Notes: a model not told the origin generated them from the letters alone. Shown: positions 1-8,547, counted from the first letter of the stretch. The stretch is DNA of 36,197 bases from Desulfonatronaceae bacterium UBA663 (GCA_002299865.1 DBNV01000097.1:1456-37652); one strand, 5' to 3'. Translations and numbers: made by a program.

Positions 1-1074
1 GAGCCGTTTAACGGCAAGCCGTTAAACGGCTCGCTCGTCTGCCGTCTGATCGCCTGGGAAGTGACCCGTTCCTGCAACCTGGCCTGCAAGCACTGCCGGG
101 CGGAAGCGCACATGGAGCCGTATCCCGGGGAATTCTCCACTAAGGACGCCAAGGCGCTCATCGACACCTTTCCCGAGGTGGGCGATCCGATCATCATTTT
201 CACCGGCGGCGAGCCGCTGCTGCGGCCCGACATCTTCGAACTGGTGCGCTACGCCGACGCCAAGGGTCTGCGCTGCGTCATGGCCCCCAACGGCACCCTG
301 ATCACGGCGGACACGGCCCGCCAAATGAAGGAGGCCGGCATCCAGCGGACCAGCATCTCCATTGACGGGCCTGACGCGGCAAGCCATGACGCCTTCCGCG
401 GGGTGGGCGGCGCCTTTGCCGGGGCCATGCGCGGCATTGAGCACCTCAAGGCCGTAGGCCTGCCGTTTCAGATCAATACCACAGTGACCCGGGGCAATCT
501 CAGTCAATTCAGGAAAATCTTCCGCCTGGCAGAGAGCCTGGGGGCCACGGCTTGGCATATCTTTCTGCTGGTACCCACAGGCCGGGGCGCGAATCTGGGC
601 CGGGAGGTGATCACGGCCCAGGAATACGAGGAAGTGCTCAACTGGTTCTACGATTTCCGAAAGACCACATCCATGCAGCTCAAGGCCACCTGCGCCCCCC
701 ATTACCACCGCATCCTGCGACAGCGGGCCAAAGCGGACCGCATCCCGGCGACCATGGACAACTTCGGTCTGGACGCGGTCAGCCGGGGCTGCCTGGGCGG
801 CACGGGGTTCTGCTTCATCTCACATACCGGGCAGGTCCAGCCCTGCGGCTACCTGGAGCTGGACTGCGGCCAGGTCCGGAAAACGCCGTTTCCGGAGATC
901 TGGAAAAAATCGCCCCAGTTTCTTGAGTTGCGGGATCAGAAGCAATATCAGGGCAAGTGCGGAGTCTGCGAGTTCCACCGCGTCTGCGCCGGGTGTCGAG
1001 CCCGGGCCATGACCATGAACGGGCACTATCTAGCCGAGGAACCCCTGTGCTCCTATCAACCCAGAAAAGTATGA
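1..1074 (+). CDS. ahbD: AhbD-type radical SAM heme b synthase (5' partial)
   Basis: The reading frame is open from base 1, so the true start lies outside the window; the GTG at 61 would cut off the first strand of the radical SAM barrel and is not credible. The AdoMet-cluster motif CNLACKHC follows the strand AWEVTRS, and a TGGEPLL motif comes after. The C-terminal part carries the cysteine-rich auxiliary-cluster region (GCLGG..CF, QPCGYLE, CGVCEFHRVCAGC). Family knowledge: AhbD converts Fe-coproporphyrin III to heme b by two oxidative decarboxylations in the siroheme-dependent pathway of sulfate reducers and archaea. The WEVTRSCNLACKHCRA segment resembles AhbD rather than AhbC, which usually has VTRRCNLRCVHCYA. 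The next gene, a siroheme decarboxylase subunit, overlaps its stop by 4 bp and supports the assignment. AhbC or another SPASM-type protein is the main alternative. Confidence 0.8.
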   Translation, partial: EPFNGKPLNGSLVCRLIAWEVTRSCNLACKHCRAEAHMEPYPGEFSTKDAKALIDTFPEVGDPIIIFTGGEPLLRPDIFELVRYADAKGLRCVMAPNGTLITADTARQMKEAGIQRTSISIDGPDAASHDAFRGVGGAFAGAMRGIEHLKAVGLPFQINTTVTRGNLSQFRKIFRLAESLGATAWHIFLLVPTGRGANLGREVITAQEYEEVLNWFYDFRKTTSMQLKATCAPHYHRILRQRAKADRIPATMDNFGLDAVSRGCLGGTGFCFISHTGQVQPCGYLELDCGQVRKTPFPEIWKKSPQFLELRDQKQYQGKCGVCEFHRVCAGCRARAMTMNGHYLAEEPLCSYQPRKV

Positions 1075-1553
1075 CGGTCCGCGCCATGGATGCCCTCGAC
1101 AAAAAAATCCTGGACCTGATCCAGACCGACTTTCCCCTTGATCCCCGACCCTACGCCAGGATCGGCGAACAATTCGAGCTGACCGAGGCCGAGGCCCTGG
1201 CCAGGGTGCGTACCCTCAAGGGCAAAGGCATCATCCGCCGCATCGGCGGGAATTTTCAGTCCCGCAAACTGGGCTGGACCAGCACCCTGTGCGCGGCCCA
1301 GGTGCCCGAGGACAGGCTGGACGAGTTCGTGGCCGAGGTGAACCGCCACCCCGGCGTGACACACAATTACCTGCGCCAGCACGCCTATAACGTTTGGTTC
1401 ACGTTGATCGCCCCGGGCGTGGACAAGGTCCGTGAAATCCTGGCAGGCATCACGGCCAAGACCGGCATTGAAATCTTGAATCTGCCCGCAGAAAAGACCT
1501 TCAAAATCAAGGTCGACTTTCCCATGTCGGACAGTGACAGCGAGCAGGAATAG
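1071..1553 (+). CDS. ahbA: Siroheme decarboxylase subunit (AsnC/Lrp-like, AhbA or AhbB)
   Basis: A 160-residue protein with an N-terminal AsnC-type helix-turn-helix (LDKKILDLIQTDFPLDPRPY, then EAEALARVRTLKGKGIIRRIGG) and a C-terminal ferredoxin-like sensor fold. It carries the motifs THNYLRQH and NVWFT typical of NirD/L/G/H and AhbA/B proteins. AhbAB decarboxylates siroheme to 12,18-didecarboxysiroheme, upstream of the AhbC and AhbD steps. The start at 1071 makes an ATGA overlap with the ahbD stop, indicating translational coupling; the ATG at 1086 is an alternative. I lean to the alpha subunit because of the ending ILNLPAEKTFKIKVDF, but I cannot separate AhbA from AhbB with certainty, and no second subunit is present here. 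Confidence 0.72.
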   Translation: MTVRAMDALDKKILDLIQTDFPLDPRPYARIGEQFELTEAEALARVRTLKGKGIIRRIGGNFQSRKLGWTSTLCAAQVPEDRLDEFVAEVNRHPGVTHNYLRQHAYNVWFTLIAPGVDKVREILAGITAKTGIEILNLPAEKTFKIKVDFPMSDSDSEQE

Positions 1554-1683
1554 CTGGTTTTGGAGGTCGGCCGGTGTCTAGCTCTGTAATGCATCTCACT
1601 GGACGATGGTTCCTGTAGTCATTCCACCAGTGAGGTTTCCGATATCGACTCCGCTAAAAGCAACGTGTCGAGATTCCACACCC

Positions 1684-3156
1684 TCACGCGAACTGTCTGC
1701 ATTCCTCCTCTTCCGTAAAGGAGCAGACCATGTTCCGCCCCTTGTTTTTGGCCCGGTACAGGGCCGCGTCAGCCTTGCCCAGAAGGTCGGCCGAGGAGGA
1801 AAATACTCCGGTTTGCAGGGAAGCCACGCCGATGCTCGCGGTGATCCTGAAAAAACGGCCCTTAAAATGAAACCGCCAGCCGGCAATGGACTCCCGGATG
1901 CGCTCGGCCAGAATCCAGGCCTGCTCCTCGGTGGTATTGGAAAGCAGGACCACGAACTCCTCGCCGCCGTATCTGGCCGGGGTGTCCGAGCTTCTTAAGC
2001 TGCTCATCAGAATCCGCCCCACATCCTCCAGAACCATGTCTCCGGCCTGGTGTCCGTGGGTATCGTTGAGCCGCTTGAAATGATCCAAATCCATCATCAG
2101 CAGGCTCAAGGGGTGGCCGTAGCGTTGATGGCGCTTCATCTCCTGCAGCAACCGCTCGTCAAAATACTGACGATTGGGCAACCGGGTCAGGGCGTCGCGG
2201 TCAGCCTTGATGCGCATTTCCCGATACAACAGGGCGTTGCGCAACGCCAAAGACAAATGGTTCACCGCCGCCAGGATGGTCTGCAAGCGGTCGCGGCCCA
2301 GCCGGGCAATCCTTTCCGAGGCGATGCAGATGCAGCCAAAACTTTGCCCGCCGAAACGCAACGGCAGAATCAGCATGTCCTCGTCCTTGACTTCCGTCAG
2401 ATCACGCATGGACTCGATGCGGGACATGAACGTAACGTGATAGGCTGTGATTTTTTCCTCCGCATGCCTAGCCGCGTGTTCCAGCAGGAATTGAATCAGC
2501 CTGTCCTGGATCGCCTTGCTGTCATGCTCATGGATAAATAGCTCCGCCTCCATGTTCCGGTCCCGACTCCTTTGCCAGAACACCGCATCGACGCTCTTGA
2601 CCTCCAGGAGAATGCGCAAATCTTCGTGGGCTTGATGCAGAATTTCAATGGGATCCAGCGAGAAGCTGGCTCTGGTCAGTATCTTATTGAAAAACTGCAA
2701 TAAATCCGCCTGACGAGAAAGAATCTCCCGCTCCAGGCAGATCTCCCGGGCCATATGGTAGAGGTCCTTGTAAATCCCTCGGGATTCTGCGGCATGATCC
2801 ACTAATTCCCTGATCCGTTCCGGCTCGAAGGGATAGCGGATCACGGCGGAAAAACCGGCGTCCACGATGCGTTCCAGGTCGGACTGGGCCACGGCAGCGT
2901 CCAGAATGAGCACGCGGGATGGGAAATCCTCGCGGGAAAAATAATTCCTGGTCAGGCCCGCCAACTGGCCGTTCATCCCTCTCCAGGAGACAAAAGCCAA
3001 AACAGCGCTGTTGGTCCCCGGCGAAAAGACCCCCTTGGCCCCGCCACCAAAACGCTCCAGGGCGTACTTGGACCCAAAGACGGCCTGCAGTTCCTCTTCC
3101 TCACGCGGATCAAGACCAATGGACAGAATCGCGACGCGTTGCTGATCAATATTCAT
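1684..3156 (-). CDS. Diguanylate cyclase with receiver-like and GAF-like N-terminal regions
   Basis: A 490-residue protein. The C-terminal GGDEF domain (about residues 320-485) has DALTRLPNRQYF, the metal-binding MDLDHFKRLND and the active-site signature GGEEF at 397-401. An RSSD inhibitory-site motif (388-391) lies exactly five residues upstream, so product inhibition by c-di-GMP is likely. The first 120 residues resemble a degenerate response-regulator receiver fold (VAILSIGLDPREEEELQAVF), and residues about 150-310 look GAF-like, including a predicted helix into the GGDEF domain. No membrane segment is visible, so it is probably cytoplasmic and makes c-di-GMP from two GTP. It stands alone, opposite in strand to its neighbours. 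The start codon at 3156 is preceded by a GGGGAG Shine-Dalgarno site. The signal it senses is unknown. Confidence 0.88.
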   Translation of the reverse strand: MNIDQQRVAILSIGLDPREEEELQAVFGSKYALERFGGGAKGVFSPGTNSAVLAFVSWRGMNGQLAGLTRNYFSREDFPSRVLILDAAVAQSDLERIVDAGFSAVIRYPFEPERIRELVDHAAESRGIYKDLYHMAREICLEREILSRQADLLQFFNKILTRASFSLDPIEILHQAHEDLRILLEVKSVDAVFWQRSRDRNMEAELFIHEHDSKAIQDRLIQFLLEHAARHAEEKITAYHVTFMSRIESMRDLTEVKDEDMLILPLRFGGQSFGCICIASERIARLGRDRLQTILAAVNHLSLALRNALLYREMRIKADRDALTRLPNRQYFDERLLQEMKRHQRYGHPLSLLMMDLDHFKRLNDTHGHQAGDMVLEDVGRILMSSLRSSDTPARYGGEEFVVLLSNTTEEQAWILAERIRESIAGWRFHFKGRFFRITASIGVASLQTGVFSSSADLLGKADAALYRAKNKGRNMVCSFTEEEECRQFA

Positions 3157-3299
3157 TGCTGTTGATCTCCCCTTAAGAATGAAACTTCGTCACTCTCATT
3201 CCACAGGGCATTGCAAGTCTAGGGCCAAAACAATCGCCGTATTATTAACCCGCGCCCCGAATTTGACAAAACCTGCTTTTTGTTCTTTGTGGCATAGGC

Positions 3300-4979
3300 A
3301 TGGATGGACGCATGGATGCTCATGAACCGCGCATCTGGGGTACCCTGGACCCCTTTCTGGAATCGGGCCCGGCCTGGGGACGGAAAGTGGCCAATGAGCA
3401 ATTCCTCAGGGCCCTGTTGGCCCAGGACCCCTTTGACGCCTATCATTTTTTCCTGTCCACGCCAAAGCAGGTCTGCGATTTTCAAAACACTCTGGGCAAA
3501 AACTGGCCGGAATTACTTGCCGCAAAACGCCTCAAGGTTTTTTTGCGTCAGGATCTGCCCAGACTCATGCGCAGTCACACCTATTTCTGCTTTCATCTTT
3601 CGGACTGCATCAACAACCCTTCAAACCTGGCCAGGCTGCGCAACAACCTTGGCCGGAACATCTTTCCCATCTCCAGCATCACCCATTCCTTAAGCTATCC
3701 GGACTATCCGGGCCGGTTCCTGGACCATCTCTGGCCGGGCTGCACCCTAAGAGACTGCATCGTGGCCACGTCCAGGGCCGGGAAGAACGCGGTGGAGTCT
3801 TCCTTCCAGCTGCTGCGCGACCGCCTCGGTCTGGACCCGCGAGACCATCCCCAGCCAGGCGTGGAAATCATCCCCCTGGGCATGAATGAACCCTTTGCCT
3901 GGGACGCCCGGGCAATGCTGCGGCAAAAAGGCCGTGGGCGGCTCACCGCCAGCGGCCTCCAGGCTGACCCTGATCAGTGCGTCATGCTGATTCTGGGCCG
4001 GATCAGCCCGCATTCGAAAATGGATATGATCCCGCTATTGCGGGCCTGGCAACGCGCTTTTACCCAAAAACGTCCCCATGCCCTGCTGGTTGTCGCCGGC
4101 TGGATCGAGCAGGGAGACGACTTCCCGGGCCAGTTTCAGCACCTGGCGCGCAACGTGGGCCTACCCTGCCTGATCGTTCCCAGTCCGGACGAACAGACCA
4201 AGCGGGAACTCTACGCCGCCGCAGACCTGTTCATCTCCCTGGCCGACAATCCCCAAGAAACCTTCGGGCTGACCCTGCTGGAGGCCGCCCTGGCCGGGCT
4301 GCCCGTGATCGCCTCGGACTACAGCGGATACCGGGACCTGGTGGAGCATGACCAAACCGGCCTGCTCATTCCCACATGGGGCCCGGAGGATTCCGCGAAC
4401 ATCGACGCCCTGGCCGGACTGATTCCGGATTACGAGGTCCAGTTCCTTCTGGCCCAACAGACTGTGGTCCATATTCCGGATTTGGCCGAGGCCCTGCGCT
4501 CCCTCTGCGCTCAGCCGGAATTGCGCCAAGCCATGGGCGAACGCGGCAGGCGACGCGCCCTGACGTTGTTTTCCTGGCCCAAGGTCATCGAGAGCTACAT
4601 AAGCCTCTGGAACCGGCTCCGAAACCTGGACGCGCCTCGTCCTTCCCGTTGCGTCCCCAGGTCACTGGAGCTTTCCTACGCCCGCATGTTTTCGTTGTTT
4701 CCCAAAGCGACGCTAAAGCACAACGCCCGGATCCGGGTGACCAAGGCCGGCGCCAAGGTCCTGCGGGGGGAAGACTTTCCCGTGATCTACGCCGGCCTGG
4801 ACCATCTCGTGTCCATGGACGTCCTTCGGCCCCTGCTCTTTTTGGCCCGAAAACCGGAAACCATCGCCAGAATCAAGGAAAAGCTGGACGCCATGGATCC
4901 GCCGCTTGGTCCGCAGCGGATCGACTTCTGCATCCACTGGGCCATGAAGCACGATCTGCTGGAGATTGTGGTGCATTGA
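3300..4979 (+). CDS. GT4-type (GT-B fold) glycosyltransferase with C-terminal extension
   Basis: A 559-residue protein. The segment LILGRISPHSKMDMIPLLRAW begins the nucleotide-sugar-binding half, and PQETFGLTLLEAALAGLPVIASD holds the E-x7-E motif of retaining GT4 enzymes. The N-terminal half is divergent: an acceptor-binding region that includes IFPISSITHSLSY. About 120 residues follow the usual end of the fold (after roughly residue 440), with no domain I recognise. No signal peptide is apparent. The role may be in polysaccharide, lipopolysaccharide or glycolipid assembly, but the sugar and acceptor cannot be told. No strong Shine-Dalgarno site precedes the ATG at 3300, and an in-frame ATG at 3312 is possible. 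It is the last host-like gene before the island. Confidence 0.78.
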   Translation: MDGRMDAHEPRIWGTLDPFLESGPAWGRKVANEQFLRALLAQDPFDAYHFFLSTPKQVCDFQNTLGKNWPELLAAKRLKVFLRQDLPRLMRSHTYFCFHLSDCINNPSNLARLRNNLGRNIFPISSITHSLSYPDYPGRFLDHLWPGCTLRDCIVATSRAGKNAVESSFQLLRDRLGLDPRDHPQPGVEIIPLGMNEPFAWDARAMLRQKGRGRLTASGLQADPDQCVMLILGRISPHSKMDMIPLLRAWQRAFTQKRPHALLVVAGWIEQGDDFPGQFQHLARNVGLPCLIVPSPDEQTKRELYAAADLFISLADNPQETFGLTLLEAALAGLPVIASDYSGYRDLVEHDQTGLLIPTWGPEDSANIDALAGLIPDYEVQFLLAQQTVVHIPDLAEALRSLCAQPELRQAMGERGRRRALTLFSWPKVIESYISLWNRLRNLDAPRPSRCVPRSLELSYARMFSLFPKATLKHNARIRVTKAGAKVLRGEDFPVIYAGLDHLVSMDVLRPLLFLARKPETIARIKEKLDAMDPPLGPQRIDFCIHWAMKHDLLEIVVH

Positions 4980-4988
4980 TCCCCTTAA

Positions 4989-5477
4989 CTAGAGTTTAGA
5001 GTCTTCTATTGCCGACCTTATTCAAAAAGAGGGCGCAAAGATTCGTTCAGCCGCTAAAAGATGGCTGTTATTGGCAGAAAAAGTTTTAGCTGGTCTGAGA
5101 ATCAGGCTGCTTTTCGCGAATACTATTCTGAAATCGCTTCCGGGAAGACGACTTTTTGTTCTTTTCTGTCCCAGAAGTCCCGAACTCTGGAGTTGCGGAA
5201 AATCAGAGCCAGGGCTTTGGCGGTTCAGCCTTCGGATCTGGCAGCGAGATTGAAGCCACTTGCATAGGATTTTTGACCACTAGACTGGCATAGGGTTTTC
5301 TTGGACCATGAATTGGGGGTAAGTAAGACAAAGTCCCTAGGGGGTGTTCCATGAGCAAAGGTTGTTTTAGGCAGGCCGCCTTCGGCGGCCGCGCATTTTG
5401 TGTAAAATGTCCAGTGGTTTCGAAATAAAATTTTCATCTGCTTGCCAGGTGGATCTTTGCGGAGACTCTAAACTCTA
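4989..5477. repeat. 489 bp element bounded by 16 bp terminal inverted repeats (MITE-like), island left edge
   Basis: CTAGAGTTTAGAGTCT at 4989-5004 is perfectly matched in inverted orientation at 5462-5477. The interior holds only doubtful short frames (for example 5061-5267, 68 codons, no recognisable protein). It contains hairpins at 5374-5390 (GGCCGCC/GGCGGCC, 3 nt loop) and 5394-5409 (CATTTT/AAAATG), and an approximate direct repeat of GCATAGG plus a T-run near 5261 and 5287. No transposase and no clear target-site duplication is visible. A non-autonomous transposable element or the remnant of one fits best. It covers most of the 627 bp gene-free stretch between the glycosyltransferase and the formate dehydrogenase. 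Confidence 0.55.
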
Positions 5478-5483
5478 GATCAA

Positions 5484-5503
5484 TGATTTCAACGTGTTGA
5501 AAT
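5484..5503. promoter_or_regulatory. Near-perfect palindrome upstream of the formate dehydrogenase gene
   Basis: Arms GATTTCAAC (5484-5492) and GTTGAAATC (5495-5503) are separated by GT. The site lies about 100 bp before the GTG start at 5607 and 6 bp after the terminal-repeat element. Length and symmetry fit a dimeric repressor or activator operator, but no matching regulator gene is in the window. It could instead form a small hairpin. I see no convincing sigma-70 or sigma-54 promoter next to it. Confidence 0.35.
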
Positions 5504-5606
5504 CGCCAGACAGCCAAAAATCGGGAAAAGTGTCGAACTCCGGCGGTAAGATAACACCAGCACCGCTGCAGCATCACCCAAGTCGGGTATTTGGATAGGA
5601 GAGTTT

Positions 5607-7652
5607 GTGCCCAAAGAGATTATAACGGTGTGCCCGTACTGTGGCGCGGGCTGCCAAATGGTGTTAACCGTAGAGGGAAATAAAATAGAAAAAGTGTCGC
5701 CTTTTGACAAAGGTGACCGGTATTTGTGTCCCAAGGGCCTAAAGGTTGCAGATTTTGTACACAGCCCCAAGCGGTTGCTCAAGCCGCTGGTCAGAGGGAG
5801 AAATGGCTTTCGGGAATGTTCTTGGGAAGAGGCGGTAGGGATTGTTGTCGCCAAACTTTCAGCGCTGAAAGAGCGATACGGAGCGGATAGCATCGGGTTT
5901 ATAGGCTCCGGTTGTTTTACCAACGAAGAAATATATAGTTATCAAAAATTTGTTCGGGCCGTGATCGGGACCAATAATATTGATAGTTGTGCGAGGATCT
6001 GCCATATTCCTTCGCTGAAAGCGCTGATGAAGTCTATCGGTAGTGCCACAATGAGCAACACCATCGGCGAAATTGTCGACACCAAGGTGATTTTTATTGC
6101 CGGCTATAATCCGACGGCTGCTCATCCGCGGCTGGCGTACAAAAGTATCAAACCAGCCAAGCAGCGGGGCAGTAAAATAATCGTAATGGACCCGCGGAGA
6201 ACGCCCATCGCCGAGTTGGCCGATGTGTTTTTACAACTTCGGCCCGGTGCCGAAATCCCGATTCTTAACGCCATGGCTCGAATTATCATCAAAGAGGGCT
6301 TGGTGGATCCTGGGTTTATAAGCAACCGAACTGTGGGTTACGAAGAATTAAAGCATAAAGTAGAGCCGTATACTCCGGAATATGCCGAAAAAATAAGTGG
6401 GGTGGCGGCCGAAAGCATCATTGAGGCCGCCAGACTTTATGCGACCGGCGACAGTTCAGTCGTTCTTTGGGGAATGGGCATGACCCAGCATGTGAGCGGG
6501 GTTGAAAATGTTTCCGCCCTCGTAAACTTGGTGTTGTTGACCGGTAATGTCGGTAAACCCAAGAGTGGCTTTAGTCCGGTGCGGGGGCAAAACAATGTGC
6601 AGGGAGCTTCCTTTCTTGGGGCCTTGCCGGATATCTTTCCGGGGTACAAGTTTGTTGGTGATCCAGCGGTGCGGCGGAAATTCGAGGAGTTTTGGGGCGT
6701 TGACCGCCTGCCGGAGAAAGTGGGTGCTACCTCTACTGAAGTTATTCCGGGTGTGCTGAATGGTAAAACCAGAATGCTTTATATTGCTGGCGAGAATCCC
6801 GCGATATCACAGGCAAATTTAAATATCACGAGAAAGGCATTGGCCGCAGTGGAGTTTTTGGTCGTTCAGGACATATTCATGACCGAGACGGCCGAATATG
6901 CCGACGTAGTACTTCCGGCCTGTACCTTCGCCGAAAAAGAGGGGACTTTTTTTCGGCTGGATCGGGCGGTGCAATTATTAAGTGCCGCTATTCCACCACG
7001 CGGTGAGAGTTTGCCCGACTGGCGGATAATTCAGATGATTGCGTCCGGGTTGGGGCACGCCGATTTGTTTCCCTACCAAAGCGCGACCGAGATTTGGGAT
7101 GAAATCAGAAAGGTGGTCCCGGGACTTGCCGGGATAACTCATCTTCGGTTGCAGGATGGTCAAGGGATACATATGCCGTGCCCGGACGAGTCTCATCCAG
7201 GTACTCCGGTCAGGTACACTGCCACTTTCCCGCAGCCCGGCGGCCGGGCGCGGTTTGTACCGGTGGAATTTGTTCCTTCCGCCGAGCTGACCGATGCGGA
7301 GTATCCGTTCTTGCTGACCACCGGCCGGGATCCACACCATTATAATACTGCCACCATGACCCGTCAGAGTCCGTATTTCACAAAACAGGTTGACCGGGCT
7401 TATCTGGAAATGCACCCCGAAGATGCCGAAAGATACGGATTGGCGGCCGGCGACCAGGTTGAAGTGGTCTCGCGCCGCGGGAAAACAACCCTGGTTATAA
7501 GAATTACCGATAAGGTCATGCGCGGGATGGGTTTTGCTCCTTTTCATTTCGGTGCGACGCCGATTAACTTGGTAACCAATGACGCTTTCGGCCCGGTGAG
7601 TAAAACTCCGGAGTACAAAGTTTGCGCAGTAAAACTTAAAAAACTGCTTTAA
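5607..7652 (+). CDS. Formate dehydrogenase catalytic subunit, Cys-type molybdopterin/tungstopterin enzyme
   Basis: A 681-residue FdhF-like protein that reduces CO2 to formate (or the reverse), the first step of the methyl branch. It starts at GTG 5607 behind GGATAGGAGA. The [4Fe-4S] ligands are C9, C12, C16 and C41 (CPYCGAGC...CPKG). The active site reads RICHIPS: C132 (codon TGC, not a Sec TGA) followed by H133, preceded by R130. A molybdopterin-guanine-dinucleotide domain (GENPAISQAN; ETAEYADVVLPACTFAEKEGTF) and a C-terminal MopB_CT domain (TTGRDPHHYNTATMTRQSPYF) complete the fold. No Tat signal or added ferredoxin domain is seen, so the protein is cytoplasmic and needs a partner for electrons; the NuoEFG-like module at 13913-19643 is the obvious candidate. 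It opens the island and lies upstream of cooC. Another MopB oxidoreductase is possible but unlikely given the context. Confidence 0.88.
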   Translation: MPKEIITVCPYCGAGCQMVLTVEGNKIEKVSPFDKGDRYLCPKGLKVADFVHSPKRLLKPLVRGRNGFRECSWEEAVGIVVAKLSALKERYGADSIGFIGSGCFTNEEIYSYQKFVRAVIGTNNIDSCARICHIPSLKALMKSIGSATMSNTIGEIVDTKVIFIAGYNPTAAHPRLAYKSIKPAKQRGSKIIVMDPRRTPIAELADVFLQLRPGAEIPILNAMARIIIKEGLVDPGFISNRTVGYEELKHKVEPYTPEYAEKISGVAAESIIEAARLYATGDSSVVLWGMGMTQHVSGVENVSALVNLVLLTGNVGKPKSGFSPVRGQNNVQGASFLGALPDIFPGYKFVGDPAVRRKFEEFWGVDRLPEKVGATSTEVIPGVLNGKTRMLYIAGENPAISQANLNITRKALAAVEFLVVQDIFMTETAEYADVVLPACTFAEKEGTFFRLDRAVQLLSAAIPPRGESLPDWRIIQMIASGLGHADLFPYQSATEIWDEIRKVVPGLAGITHLRLQDGQGIHMPCPDESHPGTPVRYTATFPQPGGRARFVPVEFVPSAELTDAEYPFLLTTGRDPHHYNTATMTRQSPYFTKQVDRAYLEMHPEDAERYGLAAGDQVEVVSRRGKTTLVIRITDKVMRGMGFAPFHFGATPINLVTNDAFGPVSKTPEYKVCAVKLKKLL

Positions 7653-7703
7653 CCCTACAGCGCACGTTTTTACCGAAAAAAAGTTGCACTGTAAGGTAAA
7701 AAC
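7649..7703. repeat. Short imperfect inverted repeat, related to the repeat at 21525-21645
   Basis: This spacer after the formate dehydrogenase gene carries CTACAGCGCA (from 7655) and TTGCACTGTA (7684-7693). The same two 10-mers sit at the ends of the repeat between acsA and acsB. Inside, GTTTTTACC (7666-7674) and GGTAAAAAC (7695-7703) form a perfect 9 bp stem with a 20 nt loop. The element may be a shortened copy of the same small repeat family, or may act as an mRNA-processing or attenuation hairpin before cooC. There is no following T-run strong enough for a classic terminator. Confidence 0.5.
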
Positions 7704-7757
7704 GGCAGAAAAAGGCCGATTGTATCCGGGCGGATGGTGTCAGAAACGAGGTTTTTT

Positions 7758-8543
7758 ATGAAGATTGCCATTAGCGGTAAGGGGGGGGTGGGGAAAACCC
7801 TGTTAGCCTCTTTTCTTGCCAAGGTATTTGCCGAGTCGGGTTATTCGGTCTTGGCAATTGATGCCGATCCGGATGCCAATTTGGCCGCCACCCTTGGTTT
7901 TCCCCAGGCCGAGAAGATAATCCCCATCTCCGAACTGGCCGGCCTAGTGCGAGAGCGGACTGGGGCCCAACCGGGCCAGTCCGGATCCTTGTTCAAATTG
8001 AATCCCAAAGTCGAGGACCTGCCGGAGAGGTATTGTCTGGAGCACAACGGCATCAGACTAATGGTGATGGGGCGTCTTAAAAAAGGGGGCAGTGGTTGCT
8101 ATTGCCCGGAAAGTATCTTGTTGAAAGCTCTGGTAAACCAGTTGCTCCTGGTTGGGAAGGAGGCTGTTATTTTGGACATGGAGGCCGGGATAGAACATTT
8201 GGGGCGGGCGACGGCCGGTGCGGTGGACAAACTGATTGTGGTGGTGGAACCAGGCCGACGAAGCATTGAGGCGGCCGAGAAAATTGAGCGTTTGGCCTGG
8301 GACATTGGTTTGCCGAATATCGCCGTGGTGGGGAATAAGCTTCGTAGCCAAGCCGAGCGGGATTTCCTGATCGACAGTCTCCCCGGCCGGGAATTTCTCG
8401 GCTTTATTCCTTATGACCCAGGGTTGGTAGCAGCCGATTTTGCCAACCGGTCCCTGATTGATTCCAGTCCACAGATTTTTGCCGCCGTAAACAATATCTA
8501 CCAATCTCTGTCGGCCGTTGCCAAAGCGCCGGAAGGAGGTTGA
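7758..8543 (+). CDS. cooC: CooC-type nickel-insertion ATPase for CO dehydrogenase
   Basis: A 261-residue MinD/ParA-like P-loop ATPase. The start at 7758 is chosen because it gives the canonical N-terminus MKIAISGKGGVGKT and has ACGAGG seven bases upstream; an in-frame ATG at 7734 would add eight unrelated residues. The deviant Walker A is at 7-14, DADPDANLA follows, and the metal-binding C-x-C is C114/C116 (GSGCYCPES). DMEAGIEHLGR is the Walker B/switch region. CooC dimers bind nickel through the C-x-C and drive its insertion into the CODH C-cluster with ATP hydrolysis. It is four bases from the RACo gene downstream, so an operon is likely. Its client is presumably AcsA (19634-21514). Confidence 0.9.
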   Translation: MKIAISGKGGVGKTLLASFLAKVFAESGYSVLAIDADPDANLAATLGFPQAEKIIPISELAGLVRERTGAQPGQSGSLFKLNPKVEDLPERYCLEHNGIRLMVMGRLKKGGSGCYCPESILLKALVNQLLLVGKEAVILDMEAGIEHLGRATAGAVDKLIVVVEPGRRSIEAAEKIERLAWDIGLPNIAVVGNKLRSQAERDFLIDSLPGREFLGFIPYDPGLVAADFANRSLIDSSPQIFAAVNNIYQSLSAVAKAPEGG

Positions 8544-8547
8544 AGGT

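Noticed and set aside
1595..1634. Terminator between ahbA and the diguanylate cyclase gene
   Set aside because: CTCACTGG and CCAGTGAG can pair, but the 24 nt loop and lack of a T-run make it weak.
5061..5267. 68-codon ORF inside the terminal-inverted-repeat element
   Set aside because: No Shine-Dalgarno site, no family resemblance, and it lies in a hairpin-rich, apparently non-coding element.
5484..5503. Sigma-54 or FNR-type site before the formate dehydrogenase gene
   Set aside because: The palindrome does not match the FNR consensus TTGAT-N4-ATCAA, and no GG-N10-GC pair at correct spacing was found nearby.
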